From positions 1,054,001 through 1,118,000 of the forward strand of contig NZ_CP094358.1 of NCBI RefSeq assembly GCF_022807975.1: DNA of 64,000 nt, written 5' to 3'. The translations under genes and the position numbers were made by a program. The number at the start of each line of letters is the position of its first letter. Position 1 is the first letter of the stretch. Source of the DNA: Abyssalbus ytuae (GTDB lineage Bacteria; Bacteroidota; Bacteroidia; Flavobacteriales; Flavobacteriaceae). Shown piece by piece: positions 9,398-22,946 of this stretch. Under the pieces are notes generated by a model. It was not told where the DNA came from. It did not search any database and saw only the letters and a list, made by a program, of their open reading frames with translations.

Positions 9398-10042
9398 ATG
9401 ACCAAAAAAAAAATTAACCTAATAATTGCAGATGACCATCAAATTTTTCTGGATGGCCTGGTTGCATTAATTAAAGATGTAAAAGATATTAATATAGTAG
9501 GAACGGCATTAAATGGGCGTTCAGTGCTAAACCTCCTTAAAAAATATACTGTTGATATTGTGCTTTTGGATATTAATATGCCTGAAATGGATGGTATTGA
9601 ATTAAATAAAATTATAAAAAAAGAACATCCTGAAATTAAAACCCTTGTATTAACAACCCACAATTATCCCGACAAAATCGTTCATTTTGCGAAAGACAAT
9701 GCAAATGGATACCTGCTAAAAAATGTAGGCAAAATAGAATTATTAACTGCAATCTATTCTGTTATAAATAATGAAAATTATTTTTCTGAAGAAATGAAGA
9801 AAAAATACATGAACAGTGTTTTTAATAAAAATAACACAACTGATGAAGCTCCATTAAGTGAAAGAGAAAAAGAGATTATAAAACTTATAATGAAAGAATA
9901 CACAACTCAGGAAATAGCAGAAAAACTCTATATAAGTCAACATACTGTAAATACACATAGAAAAAATATTTTAACAAAACTTAATATAAAAAATGTAGCA
10001 GGGTTAGCAGTATATGCAATAAAAAATGGAATAATTGACTAA
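9398..10042 (+). CDS. LuxR/NarL-family response regulator
   Basis: 214-residue two-domain regulator. The receiver has the acidic pair in IIADDHQIF, the phospho-acceptor Asp58 in DIVLLDINMPEMDG, Thr in LVLTTHNYP and Lys in GYLLKNVGK. The C-terminal GerE/LuxR helix-turn-helix is PLSEREKEIIKLIMKEYTTQ followed by EIAEKLYISQHTVNTHRKNI. It is co-directional with the histidine kinase just upstream and very likely its cognate partner, acting as a DNA-binding transcription factor. Its targets are not evident; the divergent secreted beta-helix gene is a possible one, by position only. Confidence 0.93.
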   Translation: MTKKKINLIIADDHQIFLDGLVALIKDVKDINIVGTALNGRSVLNLLKKYTVDIVLLDINMPEMDGIELNKIIKKEHPEIKTLVLTTHNYPDKIVHFAKDNANGYLLKNVGKIELLTAIYSVINNENYFSEEMKKKYMNSVFNKNNTTDEAPLSEREKEIIKLIMKEYTTQEIAEKLYISQHTVNTHRKNILTKLNIKNVAGLAVYAIKNGIID

Positions 10043-10151
10043 AGCTGGTGATTATTTGCATATATAATTATAAAATGCTTCTCAAGTTCTTCCTATCCTC
10101 TTTTTAACCAAGATTCACTTCGGTGATAACTATCTTCCACTAAAAAATAAG

Positions 10152-10188
10152 CAAAAAAAAAAAAGCATCTATCGAATGATAGATGCTT
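10152..10188 (-). terminator. rRNA operon terminator
   Basis: Perfect 11-bp stem (10163-10173 with 10178-10188) with a 4-nt loop, then an uninterrupted run of about 11 T on the minus strand, right after the 5S gene. Confidence 0.92.
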
Positions 10189-10193
10189 TCAAA

Positions 10194-10302
<109 letters not shown>

Positions 10303-10404
10303 AGTTTTAGTGTACTATAGCACCATTGCTATAATTTATCCGAACCCGTTAGGGGGTGGACCACTTTAATTCATTAATCCAGAATCCTGAATCGATATAT
10401 CTTA

Positions 10405-10419
10405 ACATATTGAGATAAA
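10405..10419 (-). other. 3' arm of the 23S rRNA processing stem
   Basis: This 15-nt sequence in the 23S-5S spacer is the exact reverse complement of 13455-13469 upstream of 23S. The two arms can pair across the whole 23S gene, the usual arrangement of an RNase III processing stem. Confidence 0.7.
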
Positions 10420-10505
10420 AACATCACTGGCTTGCAGCAGAAAAAAATAAACCCTTAAAAGAGTGGACGCCCCCCTGCCCTTGCATAACGGCAGGAGGAC
10501 TACGT

Positions 10506-13329
<2,824 letters not shown>

Positions 13330-13454
13330 TACTTTTTGCTCTTTTATTTTATTATGTCCCTAAATCAATCGTGCAATTGATCCAGAAACCGGTTTCTCTT
13401 TGATTCTACTTACTTCTTATATACTATGCCTAAACATAATATATCTCGTATCTC

Positions 13455-13477
13455 TTTATCTCAATATGTCAATGAAC
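13455..13477 (-). other. 5' arm of the 23S processing stem with boxA-like element
   Basis: 13455-13469 is the exact complement of 10405-10419 on the far side of 23S. Just upstream in transcript direction is GTTCATTGA (13469-13477), which recurs in the 16S leader (15723-15731) and the tRNA-Ala side spacer (13685-13693). Repeated placement before rRNA units suggests a boxA-like antitermination signal; the function is inference. Confidence 0.55.
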
Positions 13478-13516
13478 TTTCCTTAATTATAAAGTATCAA
13501 CCCATAATTAATCTCG

Positions 13517-13590
13517 TGGAGAATATCGGAGTCGAACCGATGACCTCCTGCGTGCAAGGCAGGCGCTCTAGCCAGCTGAGCTAATTCCCC
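13517..13590 (-). tRNA. tRNA-Ala (TGC)
   Basis: 74 nt. Full cloverleaf: acceptor GGGGAAT with ATTCTCC (one G-U), D arm AGCTCAGCTGG, anticodon loop CTTGCAC with anticodon TGC, T arm TCGGTTCGACTCCGA, discriminator A. CCA is not encoded. It lies between tRNA-Ile and 23S. Confidence 0.97.
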
Positions 13591-13756
13591 TTTTTTTTAA
13601 ATTTAAGAATTACGATTTTTGAATTACGAATTCTTCTCAGGAGAATCTTCTATTCTCAACCCTAGTTTCTCAATTTTTCAATACTCAATGAACTCTTCTT
13701 CTTTACTAACTTTCCAATCCCTGATTCTAAACCTGAAGTCGTAAATGGTAAATTTA

Positions 13757-13837
13757 GTAGTCTCGGGCAGGCTTCTCGCCCTTGGCGTGATAAACTTCAC
13801 ACCCCGCCGTTGCTACTACCGTAGTCTCGGGCAGGCT
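13757..13837 (-). repeat. 17-nt duplication of the tRNA-Ile 3' end
   Basis: GTAGTCTCGGGCAGGCT occurs at 13821-13837, where it is the T-arm/acceptor end of tRNA-Ile, and again exactly at 13757-13773, a 64-bp period. The segment between is GC-richer than the surrounding spacer. Confidence 0.75.
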
Positions 13838-13895
13838 CGAACTGCCGACCTCTACATTATCAGTGTAGCGCTCTAACCAGCTGAGCTACGAGACT
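13822..13895 (-). tRNA. tRNA-Ile (GAT)
   Basis: 74 nt. Acceptor AGTCTCG pairs with CGAGACT; D arm AGCTCAGCTGG; anticodon loop CTGATAA with anticodon GAT; T arm GCAGTTCGAGCCTGC; discriminator A. CCA is not encoded. Its 3' half is partly duplicated 64 bp further along the spacer. Confidence 0.97.
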
Positions 13896-13982
13896 TCTTT
13901 GATGGCCTGCAGGATCCGGTAAAACCGTTTCGGTAATTCTACCCAAAACCGGTTCTCTTTACCCACATACCTTTTTTTTTTA

Positions 13983-13992
13983 ATTGACAGCA
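13983..13992 (-). other. 3' arm of the 16S rRNA processing stem (candidate)
   Basis: ATTGACAGCA here is the exact complement of 15706-15715 in the 16S leader. A second complementary block follows (ATAAGCAAAATCA against 15628-15642, one mismatch), so leader and trailer of 16S can pair in two segments. Confidence 0.5.
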
Positions 13993-14050
13993 TAAGCAAA
14001 ATCAACCCTTCGTAAGGACTTAACCAGGAATACCCCAGGATCTTTCTCTA

Positions 14051-15570
<1,520 letters not shown>

Positions 15571-15722
15571 ATTCTTTAATAATATTAATATCCTTAAAAT
15601 ATAACCCGTTTTATCCTTCTCCGGAAATGACTTTGCTTATTCTTCTTTTTTTATCCTTGCGGATCTTACCTTAGGTATGTCTTTGTTCAAAAAACACACC
15701 CGGCGTGCTGTCAATCAATATC

Positions 15723-15740
15723 TCAATGAACTCTTCTTCT
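15723..15740 (-). promoter_or_regulatory. boxA-like leader element of 16S
   Basis: The 18-nt sequence with GTTCATTGA on the minus strand is repeated exactly at 13685-13702, in the spacer between tRNA-Ile and tRNA-Ala, and its core again before 23S (13469-13477). Position fits rRNA antitermination; no experiment is implied. Confidence 0.45.
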
Positions 15741-15771
15741 CTTCTTATAGCTCCCTTGTCGAAAGCGGGTG

Positions 15772-15804
15772 CAAATATAAAAACCTTTTTTCCCTTTTTC
15801 CAAA
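15772..15804 (-). promoter_or_regulatory. rRNA operon promoter, proximal (candidate)
   Basis: TATATTTG at 15772-15779 on the minus strand is an exact -7 box. The nearest TTG (15802-15804) leaves a 22-nt spacer, slightly long. It lies about 200 nt from the 16S 5' end. Confidence 0.55.
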
Positions 15805-15908
15805 CTTTTTTATGGAAAAATTTTTAGCCGATTCCTGACCCGGAAAAATGACCCTTTTTTACACCTTTTTTAAGAACTTTCGCCTTATGGTCTCCCTCAA
15901 AGCGGCTG

Positions 15909-15938
15909 CAAATATATAACCCTTTTTTGATTTTGCAA
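15909..15938 (-). promoter_or_regulatory. rRNA operon promoter, distal
   Basis: Minus-strand TTG (15936-15938), a 19-nt spacer, then TATATTTG (15909-15916): a full match to the Bacteroidota housekeeping promoter. TATATTTGCA is shared with the proximal promoter about 137 bp downstream, giving a tandem arrangement usual for rRNA operons. Confidence 0.8.
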
Positions 15939-16105
15939 TACTTACCCTGAACTTTTTTTGGACTTTTTTTAGACCCCCTCCCTAAACCCCTGTTTTTAAA
16001 GACCTCCTATGAAAAAAAAATTCCCGAAACTATCCCTTTTATCCCCTAATCTAGAATACTTATAAGACGGGCTCTGTTGAAAAGAAAAGAATACTTAACT
16101 TATTT

Positions 16106-18196
16106 TTAAGAAAAGAAATTCCAAACCAAACCAAAACGGATAATAAAATCACGATAGGGATTATTTGGCGCGGAATAAAAGTCATACCCTGTAAAAGATG
16201 AATTAAAATGCTCAGCTTTAAAATATATTCTTGTACGCTGTACTTTAGCATTTATAAAAAAATCCAGCAAGGGAAATGCTCCTATTTTTTCCTGATCCTG
16301 AATGTAAAATTCACCCAGTAAAGGATTATAGGCATTAGCATAATATTCAGTAAAATATTTAAAAGTAACTCCTGTTTGTAAATAAAGTGCTTTTTTAAAT
16401 AAGTGATTGGAGTAATATAAAGTGTTTCTGGTTATAATTTCAGGAACATTAAGAACATCATTTTCCTGATCTACCTGTTGATACATTATTGTATTATTAA
16501 GGGCAAAGTTTTTTAAGAACCTGAATTCTTTATTCACTTTTACCTTAAGATAATTTATTTCAGTGGGTAATTGATAGGGTTGCGCCTGTGCAACAGGTTG
16601 TTCTTCTCCTTCTTCAGCATTTTCTATTTGGGCTAAACCAAAGTAGGTATAATTTTTAAGTTTAGAATAGCTTGCGTCAATATTTAACCATTTATCCGAT
16701 TTAAAAGAAAAACCAATATTTTGAGTTTCTTCTTTTAAAAATACATCTGTATTTTGCCAGTTATAGCTTTTATAATCACTTTGGTATAGTAAAAAATTAA
16801 AATTTGGCATGCGAGAAGTTGAGGATAATTCAAATTTAATTACATCGTCCTGTGTAAAACTGTATTTTGCGGAAGCATATATTTTTGTTCCTCCCATATC
16901 GCCGGAAATATTAGAGTTAATATCGGCATATACACCAAATCCGCCTATATTTTTATTCCATCCTGCTCCTACTGCGATTTCATCATCTTTGAGCTGATTT
17001 GTTATAATCTGATCATCAGTAATTACTATACTATTGAAATAGTAGTTGTAATTATACAAGTTGGCTTTTAAAATAACGCTCCCTAATAAACCGGAATTAT
17101 ATTTTAATCTTATTTGATTATACATTGTTTTCAGACGTGCCTGATCTCTTAATGACGATGTTGCAAAGGACTCGTCAAACAAATCATTTTGTTGAGATTG
17201 TTCAAATCGGTACAATTTTGTTTCGTAATTAAATCTATGTCCCAAGGACAGCGAATAATGTCTTGTTGAGTCATTATTTCTTAAAAAAGCATAATCATGA
17301 TCAATGAAATATCTTTTACCTAAAAGAAAATTCTCGGCATTTTCATAATTTACATCTATTCTTCCTCTTTCAATAAACTCATCTTCACCGGATTCAAACT
17401 GCTCTCTTAATAAAAGCCCCCCGTTTTCTTCATTTAAAATATCCTGAGAAGTATAATGTAGCCTGAGATTGTATCTTTTATTTTTGGAAAGATAATTGGA
17501 TGTAAATCTAAAATTACCCGTACTGGATAAAATATGCTGATATTTTCCTAAAGATCGCATCCCCTTGTAAGCAATAGAAAAATTGAACTGCCTCGACGTA
17601 TTCATTGTTATGAATGCATCCAATATTTGCCCCTGCTCCATCACCGTTTTAAAAAATAACTCGGTAGTGGGAGTTGGAACATGGTAATAGTTTATATCTT
17701 CAACTTCCAGATAATTAAAGTGTTTTGCTCTTGCACCTAACTGAGGATATTGAGTTATATCGTTAGCATCAACGGCCAAACTATTATAGGTTTGACCCAC
17801 ATTATTAAAAGGAAGCAATTCAAAATCATCCCTCCTGAGATAATTATACTTGTATTCTTTTTGAATGGTTAAAGTGGTATCAAAAGAAACTGTATCTCTC
17901 TGTAAGGATATAATTTTATAATCTTTAATTGTTATTTGAGTTTCCGCAGCCGGTAAAGTATCTATCCCCCTGGGCCTCCCTCCTGCTAAAACAATATCTT
18001 TTTTAATTTCTGTATTATTTCCCTGAAGGGTGTCAGAAGGTTCGTAATACTCCTCTACTAAAGGAATGTCCGGTTTTTCATTCAGTGGAATTGAATCTAC
18101 GGGAATATCTTGCTGTTCTTTGTTTAGTGGTTTATCTTGTGCACTAATTATTTGTGTAGTTAATAATAACCAAAAAATTAAACAGACTTTTTTCAT
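16106..18196 (-). CDS. Putative outer-membrane porin (Porin_10 family)
   Basis: 696 residues with a signal peptide ([20 protein letters not shown]), then a low-complexity acidic/proline segment, then alternating amphipathic strands to a C-terminal aromatic-rich end ([15 protein letters not shown]), as in outer-membrane beta-barrels. The Porin_10 call rests on the overall pattern of the flavobacterial putative porin and on synteny beside rnhB. Phrases such as [19 protein letters not shown] and [19 protein letters not shown] fit that family. Substrate unknown. The ATG at 18196 is preferred because it opens the signal peptide. Confidence 0.75.
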   Translation of the reverse strand: MKKVCLIFWLLLTTQIISAQDKPLNKEQQDIPVDSIPLNEKPDIPLVEEYYEPSDTLQGNNTEIKKDIVLAGGRPRGIDTLPAAETQITIKDYKIISLQRDTVSFDTTLTIQKEYKYNYLRRDDFELLPFNNVGQTYNSLAVDANDITQYPQLGARAKHFNYLEVEDINYYHVPTPTTELFFKTVMEQGQILDAFITMNTSRQFNFSIAYKGMRSLGKYQHILSSTGNFRFTSNYLSKNKRYNLRLHYTSQDILNEENGGLLLREQFESGEDEFIERGRIDVNYENAENFLLGKRYFIDHDYAFLRNNDSTRHYSLSLGHRFNYETKLYRFEQSQQNDLFDESFATSSLRDQARLKTMYNQIRLKYNSGLLGSVILKANLYNYNYYFNSIVITDDQIITNQLKDDEIAVGAGWNKNIGGFGVYADINSNISGDMGGTKIYASAKYSFTQDDVIKFELSSTSRMPNFNFLLYQSDYKSYNWQNTDVFLKEETQNIGFSFKSDKWLNIDASYSKLKNYTYFGLAQIENAEEGEEQPVAQAQPYQLPTEINYLKVKVNKEFRFLKNFALNNTIMYQQVDQENDVLNVPEIITRNTLYYSNHLFKKALYLQTGVTFKYFTEYYANAYNPLLGEFYIQDQEKIGAFPLLDFFINAKVQRTRIYFKAEHFNSSFTGYDFYSAPNNPYRDFIIRFGLVWNFFS

Positions 18197-18220
18197 TCAT
18201 TATATTTTGCAGCAAAGGTA

Positions 18221-18228
18221 TATATTTG
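18221..18228 (+). promoter_or_regulatory. -7 box upstream of rnhB
   Basis: TATATTTG matches the Bacteroidota -7 element; no TTG is seen at the -33 distance. Transcription from here would begin near 18234, after the upstream ATG at 18226, which argues for the rnhB start at 18280. Confidence 0.45.
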
Positions 18229-18279
18229 AACGAAATAGTATTTAACAATATTTTGTTAATTAATGAAAAACAAATTATA

Positions 18280-18876
18280 ATGTTATTAAACTTACTAGAT
18301 GTAAAGTGGGAAACAGGCACCGATGAGGCCGGGAGAGGATGTTTAGCCGGTCCTGTTACTGCTGCTGCTGTTATCCTGCCAAAGAATTTTGAAAATAGCG
18401 TTATAAACGACTCCAAACAACTGTCAGAACAAACCCGGAATTTATTAAGACCTATTATTGAAACTGAAAGCGTTTGTTATGGAGTAGTGCATGTATTTCC
18501 TGAAGAAATTGACAAAATAAATATTTTAAATGCTTCTATAATTGGTATGCACAGGGCAATAGAAAAGCTTAAAGTATTACCGGAACATATTATTGTTGAC
18601 GGAAATAAATTTAAACCATATAAACAAATACCACATAAATGCGTTATAAAAGGAGACAGTAAATACATGAGTATAGCAGCAGCTTCTATTTTGGCCAAAA
18701 CATACAGAGATGCTTATATGGAAAGCATTCATGAAGAATTTCCCATGTACAACTGGAAAAAAAACAAAGGCTATCCTACCAAAGAGCACAGGGAGGCCAT
18801 AAAAAAATATGGTATAACAAAATATCACAGAAGAAGTTTTAGATTATTGCCGGAACAGTTGACACTTGATTTATAA
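18280..18876 (+). CDS. rnhB: Ribonuclease HII
   Basis: Cuts the RNA strand of RNA-DNA hybrids and removes misincorporated ribonucleotides. The catalytic start of the family, [21 protein letters not shown], is present, as are the VDGNKFKP and [21 protein letters not shown] blocks that supply further acidic residues. The start at 18280 ([20 protein letters not shown]) gives 198 residues, a normal RNase HII length. The in-frame ATG at 18226 would add 18 non-conserved residues and overlaps the promoter box. It is divergent from the porin gene and is followed after 31 bp by a lipoprotein gene in the same direction. Confidence 0.94.
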   Translation: MLLNLLDVKWETGTDEAGRGCLAGPVTAAAVILPKNFENSVINDSKQLSEQTRNLLRPIIETESVCYGVVHVFPEEIDKINILNASIIGMHRAIEKLKVLPEHIIVDGNKFKPYKQIPHKCVIKGDSKYMSIAAASILAKTYRDAYMESIHEEFPMYNWKKNKGYPTKEHREAIKKYGITKYHRRSFRLLPEQLTLDL

Positions 18877-18907
18877 ATATTATTTTTGTGATAAACCTAA
18901 TCAATTA

Positions 18908-21361
18908 ATGAAGAGAGCATTTATTATTTTAATTCTAGTCATTGCAGGTTGCAGCACCCAATCTTCCAAAAAGAGCAGTCTTATTTCTTTTATACCTTCA
19001 AACAGTGCGTTGATTATTAAAATTAACGACTATCAGCGTTTTAAAAGTGACCTGAAAAACAGTGCAATTTTAGAAAAATTCAACAATACATCAATATTCA
19101 AGAATACGGAACAAAAATTTACTGGTCTGGAAGACTTTGATCCTTATAAAGAAACTATTTTAACATTTTCGGAAGTAGGAAAAGACAATGTAGAATACAC
19201 CTTCATTACAAAAAATACTGTAGCCATGTTTAACATGGATAGTACGGTGATTAAAAATCAAAAAACCAGGGATTACGAAAACAAGACTATAAAATCGTAT
19301 ACCATAAAAGGAGAAAAAATTTTTACCACCTTAATAGACAGCATTTTTTTGGTTTCTTCGTCTGAATTACTTATTGAAAACTCAATACGAAATTACGGCA
19401 AAACCCAACCTGATGAAGAATTTTCCAAACTATATACAACCTCACAAAAAAATGCTATAGCTACCCTTTTTATTCATCATGGTAACAGTATTCCATATCT
19501 TAAAAACACTGTAGCTGATAAATTATTGAGCAATTTTAAAAATTTCAGTCAGTGGAGTGCTGTTGATATTTCAGCCGAACAAGAAAAAATCCGACTAAAT
19601 GGAGTGGCCATATCCAACGATTCTACCCAAATCAAAACAATACAACTTTTTGAAAATATAAACCCGGAAATTAACAGGGCTATTAGTATAATGCCCATGG
19701 ATTTTGATGCTCTAACCTCCTTCACCTTTAGCAACTTTGTAACCTTTCTGAAAAATAAAAACCCTGACCCCTTAAAAAAAACAGATTCTTTATTTTTCGA
19801 TATTGATGAATTTGCCATTTTAAATAAAGCGGACAAAAGGGCTACTGCTATTCATGCAAAAAATTTTGAAGTATTAAACGACTCGCTTAAAAATTTAAAT
19901 GGTGAAGAAAGCATTTTTAGGGAATATTCAATATTCAAATTAAAAAGACCCTCGGCTGTAGAAACTAATTTCTATCCTCTTATCAAAGGATTTACAGCAG
20001 AATATTACACCAGCATTAATGATTTGTTTCTTTTTTCTGAAGAAAAGGAAATTTTACAAGATGTTATTGCTAATTTTCAAAATAATACGATTATTACTTC
20101 CCTACCTTCTTTTGAAGAAATTAAAAAGGAAATATCCGATAATTCTTCTATTCTTTTTATAGGGAAATATGATAAATGCATCCAAAGTGATCTCTTTTTA
20201 AAAGAAGATTTAAAAAAAGAATTAGATAGTCCTGCCGGGAAGGAAGATAAATTCATCGTATTTCAGGCTACCTCATCAAAAGATTATACTTATGTCAATG
20301 CTTTAATTAAAAAAACCGAAGCAAAAGTAGAAACCAATCTTGTTTCCCAGGAGTTCAGCACAAAACTTGATGCTAAAATTATTACCAGGCCACAATTTGT
20401 CATTAATCACCGAAGTAAAAAGAAAGAGGTAGTGGTACAGGATGCAGATAATAATCTTTATCTCATAGCAACTAACGGAAAAGTGCTGTGGAAGAAAAAA
20501 CTTAACAGTAAAATAATTGGAGACATCCAACAGGTTGATTTATACAGAAACGGACGTTTACAACTTGCATTTGTTACACAACACGAATTAATGATTGTAG
20601 ACCGAAACGGTAAAGATGTACCTCCATTCCCCATAAAATTTAATGATCCGATCACACAACCCCTGGCTCTTTTTGATTATGACAAAAGTAAAGATTACAG
20701 GTTTTTGATAGTACAGGGTAAAAACTTAAACATGTATGATCGGGAAGGAAGCATTGTTTCCGGATTTGTATTAAAAAATACCGAAAGCTATATAAACAGC
20801 ATACCTCAACATTTTAGAGTAGGGAATAAAGATTATTTGGTAGTTACAGAAGAGGGCGGAAAATTAAATATTCTGCACCGTACAGGAAAAACAAGAATCC
20901 CTGTTAAAAACCCAATAAAATTTTCCGGTAACAATGTTTATTTACATGAAAGCAAGTTTACCATGACCGATATCAATGGAAACTTGATACAGGTCGATGA
21001 AAACGGGAAAATATCAAAAGAATATTTAAAGGTAAACAACACCCATTTTATTGATGCAACCAGCAAAACACTGGTTACGTTATCTGACAATGTACTTACT
21101 ATAAGAGGACGAAAAATTGAACTGGATTATGCTATTTACTCCAGACCGAAAATTTTCTACATAAACAACAAAATTTATGTAACTGTAACTGACACTCAAT
21201 CTAATAAAGTTTACTTGTTCGATAGTCAGGCCGAACCTATTCCCAATTTTCCAGTTTATGGCACCTCTGCCATTGATCTGGATGATATTGACAATGATCA
21301 AAAAGTAGAGTTGGTTGTACAGGGGGAAGAAGATTCTGTTCTGGTTTATAAGGTGAATTAA
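18908..21361 (+). CDS. Large lipoprotein of unknown function with propeller-like C-terminus
   Basis: 817 residues from 18908. The upstream frame start at 18866 overlaps rnhB and lies before the signal peptide, so it is rejected. The lipobox ends IAGC (Cys15). Residues after Cys (STQSSKKSS) are not acidic, so surface export is not predicted. The N-terminal 480 or so residues alternate alpha/beta with no motif I recognise. The C-terminal 300 or so contain repeats such as VVVQDADNNLYLIATNGKVLWKK, LMIVDRNGKDVPPFP and LNMYDREGSIVSGF, resembling PQQ-type beta-propeller blades, ending DLDDIDNDQKVELVVQGE. The pairing with rnhB appears conserved in flavobacteria, but I cannot give a function. Confidence 0.7.
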   Translation: MKRAFIILILVIAGCSTQSSKKSSLISFIPSNSALIIKINDYQRFKSDLKNSAILEKFNNTSIFKNTEQKFTGLEDFDPYKETILTFSEVGKDNVEYTFITKNTVAMFNMDSTVIKNQKTRDYENKTIKSYTIKGEKIFTTLIDSIFLVSSSELLIENSIRNYGKTQPDEEFSKLYTTSQKNAIATLFIHHGNSIPYLKNTVADKLLSNFKNFSQWSAVDISAEQEKIRLNGVAISNDSTQIKTIQLFENINPEINRAISIMPMDFDALTSFTFSNFVTFLKNKNPDPLKKTDSLFFDIDEFAILNKADKRATAIHAKNFEVLNDSLKNLNGEESIFREYSIFKLKRPSAVETNFYPLIKGFTAEYYTSINDLFLFSEEKEILQDVIANFQNNTIITSLPSFEEIKKEISDNSSILFIGKYDKCIQSDLFLKEDLKKELDSPAGKEDKFIVFQATSSKDYTYVNALIKKTEAKVETNLVSQEFSTKLDAKIITRPQFVINHRSKKKEVVVQDADNNLYLIATNGKVLWKKKLNSKIIGDIQQVDLYRNGRLQLAFVTQHELMIVDRNGKDVPPFPIKFNDPITQPLALFDYDKSKDYRFLIVQGKNLNMYDREGSIVSGFVLKNTESYINSIPQHFRVGNKDYLVVTEEGGKLNILHRTGKTRIPVKNPIKFSGNNVYLHESKFTMTDINGNLIQVDENGKISKEYLKVNNTHFIDATSKTLVTLSDNVLTIRGRKIELDYAIYSRPKIFYINNKIYVTVTDTQSNKVYLFDSQAEPIPNFPVYGTSAIDLDDIDNDQKVELVVQGEEDSVLVYKVN

Positions 21362-21462
21362 AAACTAGCGTTTTTATCAATAACATAACAGTCAACAAAA
21401 TACAAATCACAAACTACATAAATATTTGTCGGCGGATTAGTTTCAGATTAAAAAAGCTAATA

Positions 21463-22623
21463 TCAACGGCAATGTGTACTGATATACTGGTCTTCAAAAA
21501 TATACGATTTATTATAATCTACAAGAAAACGACCTGTACTAAACTGGCAGTCAAAGCTTAATTCATCGCCTTGTTTTATTTGGTTAAAATCCACACTAGG
21601 AGCTGTGGTTGGGTTGCAGGTAATAGGCTTGGAGAAATCCTCTAAAAGATTTTTAGCAATGGCATTGGTTTCGTTCTTCAATTCATTTAATACCTCATTA
21701 GATATAGACTGTTTTTCCAACTCTTCCCTTGGAACAAATTCAATATCCCGGCCAATAGCTTTCCCTGACCGAAATATCTGGTTGCTGTCAATTTTAAATT
21801 CAGTTCGAAAAAAAGTATGCACATAGGCGATTTTCACAAAATTCGGATCATTTTCAAAATCCGATTCTATATACGAATTTTTAAGTTTGGTAGTCAGGTC
21901 CTTTCTAAGGAAAGAATCTAAAGGTATCTCCCGTTTATCATACCAGATTTCATGTTTTTGATATTCATACCCTTCAAAAGACTCTCCTTTGTCCTGTCTT
22001 TCATCCATACACCTTGCATACATAACCACTTCTTTAGCGACATAATGAAAACCGTTTCGTTCACGAAAAAAAGGGATTTTATATTCCTTTTTCAACTTCC
22101 ACCTACCCTGATATTTATAACAGGGATAATAACAATCTTCAGGAAGTTCTTTTAGCTTCACATAAGGTTGTACATAATTATTCTCAAATCCCCATCGCAA
22201 CATCTCATAACGCAGCTTTTTTTCTTCCCGATGTTCGGTAAGCAGAGTATCCGTATTATTTCTAAAGTAATAAAAGGATAGAAAAATTGCAGTAATTAAT
22301 AATAACCCTATGGCTAGTAATAAACTTCTATTTCCAAAATTGAATATTTTACTTTTTTCTCCTGATTTTAATATTTTCTCACGAAGTTCATGCACGTCCA
22401 GTAAACGTTGCACATTTCTCAGTGCACGGGTTAGTTCTCCTTCGGAGGCCGTATTATTAATCAATCTGGAAAATTGCGAATCACTATAAAATAAATCCCT
22501 GGCTATTTTAGAATTACTGGTAGATTCAAACTTTTTATTTACCGAATCAAAACGTCCATAGTGTTTCTCTAGCTTAGATATAAAATTTGCATGAATCTTA
22601 TTTATCTCTTCTTCTTTACTCAT
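21463..22623 (-). CDS. Single-pass membrane protein of unknown function facing the SusCD locus
   Basis: 386 residues, no signal peptide. One transmembrane helix at about 100-119 (SLLLAIGLLLITAIFLSFYY). The N-terminal 99 residues are charged, and the piece SKIARDLFYSDSQFSRLIN resembles a helix-turn-helix, followed by TRALRNVQRLLDVHELREK. The C-terminal 265 residues are probably extracytoplasmic and include CYYPCYKYQGRWKLKKEYK and three further Cys. The layout (cytoplasmic DNA-binding-like part, membrane helix, outer sensor) would fit a membrane-bound regulator of the divergent SusC gene, but this is inference from position and a weak motif. No family is recognised. Confidence 0.6.
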   Translation of the reverse strand: MSKEEEINKIHANFISKLEKHYGRFDSVNKKFESTSNSKIARDLFYSDSQFSRLINNTASEGELTRALRNVQRLLDVHELREKILKSGEKSKIFNFGNRSLLLAIGLLLITAIFLSFYYFRNNTDTLLTEHREEKKLRYEMLRWGFENNYVQPYVKLKELPEDCYYPCYKYQGRWKLKKEYKIPFFRERNGFHYVAKEVVMYARCMDERQDKGESFEGYEYQKHEIWYDKREIPLDSFLRKDLTTKLKNSYIESDFENDPNFVKIAYVHTFFRTEFKIDSNQIFRSGKAIGRDIEFVPREELEKQSISNEVLNELKNETNAIAKNLLEDFSKPITCNPTTAPSVDFNQIKQGDELSFDCQFSTGRFLVDYNKSYIFEDQYISTHCR

Positions 22624-22946
22624 TGAGGAGGGTATTGGGGTAAACTGTTAAGAATTTCCTAATCTACAAAATTAAAACATATTATTCACTTTATAGGAAA
22701 ATCACAGACATTCTAAGGTTTCAGATCAAAATTTATTCAACATTTATTTCCTGTTTCCTAAAACGTTTCACTAAACATTGTTAAATATTGTTAAATATCG
22801 ATAAAAATTGATAAAATAAAAAAAATAGCCTAAAAAAATATATTATTGCTAACCAATCTGCTGTATTTGTAACAAAATAGCAATTCGGTTGATTGTGAAA
22901 ATTCACCTTTTTGACTCAAATTTTACAAACTTAAAAACATTATGGT
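22624..22946. promoter_or_regulatory. Control region of the SusCD locus with phased decamers
   Basis: Non-coding and very AT-rich. Four decamers abut exactly at 22777-22816 (ATTGTTAAAT twice, ATCGATAAAA, ATTGATAAAA), a 10-nt period close to one helical turn. A near -7 box (TGTATTTG, 22862-22869; one mismatch) follows. No full promoter with a -33 TTG is visible. The decamers may bind a regulator or bend DNA; that is inference. Confidence 0.4.

Noticed and set aside
13616-13629. TTTTTGAATTACGA shared with 38346-38359
   Set aside because: A 14-nt match in AT-rich DNA of this length is expected by chance.
18226-18280. Longer rnhB N-terminus from the ATG at 18226
   Set aside because: It overlaps the -7 box, is not conserved-looking, and exceeds the usual start of RNase HII.
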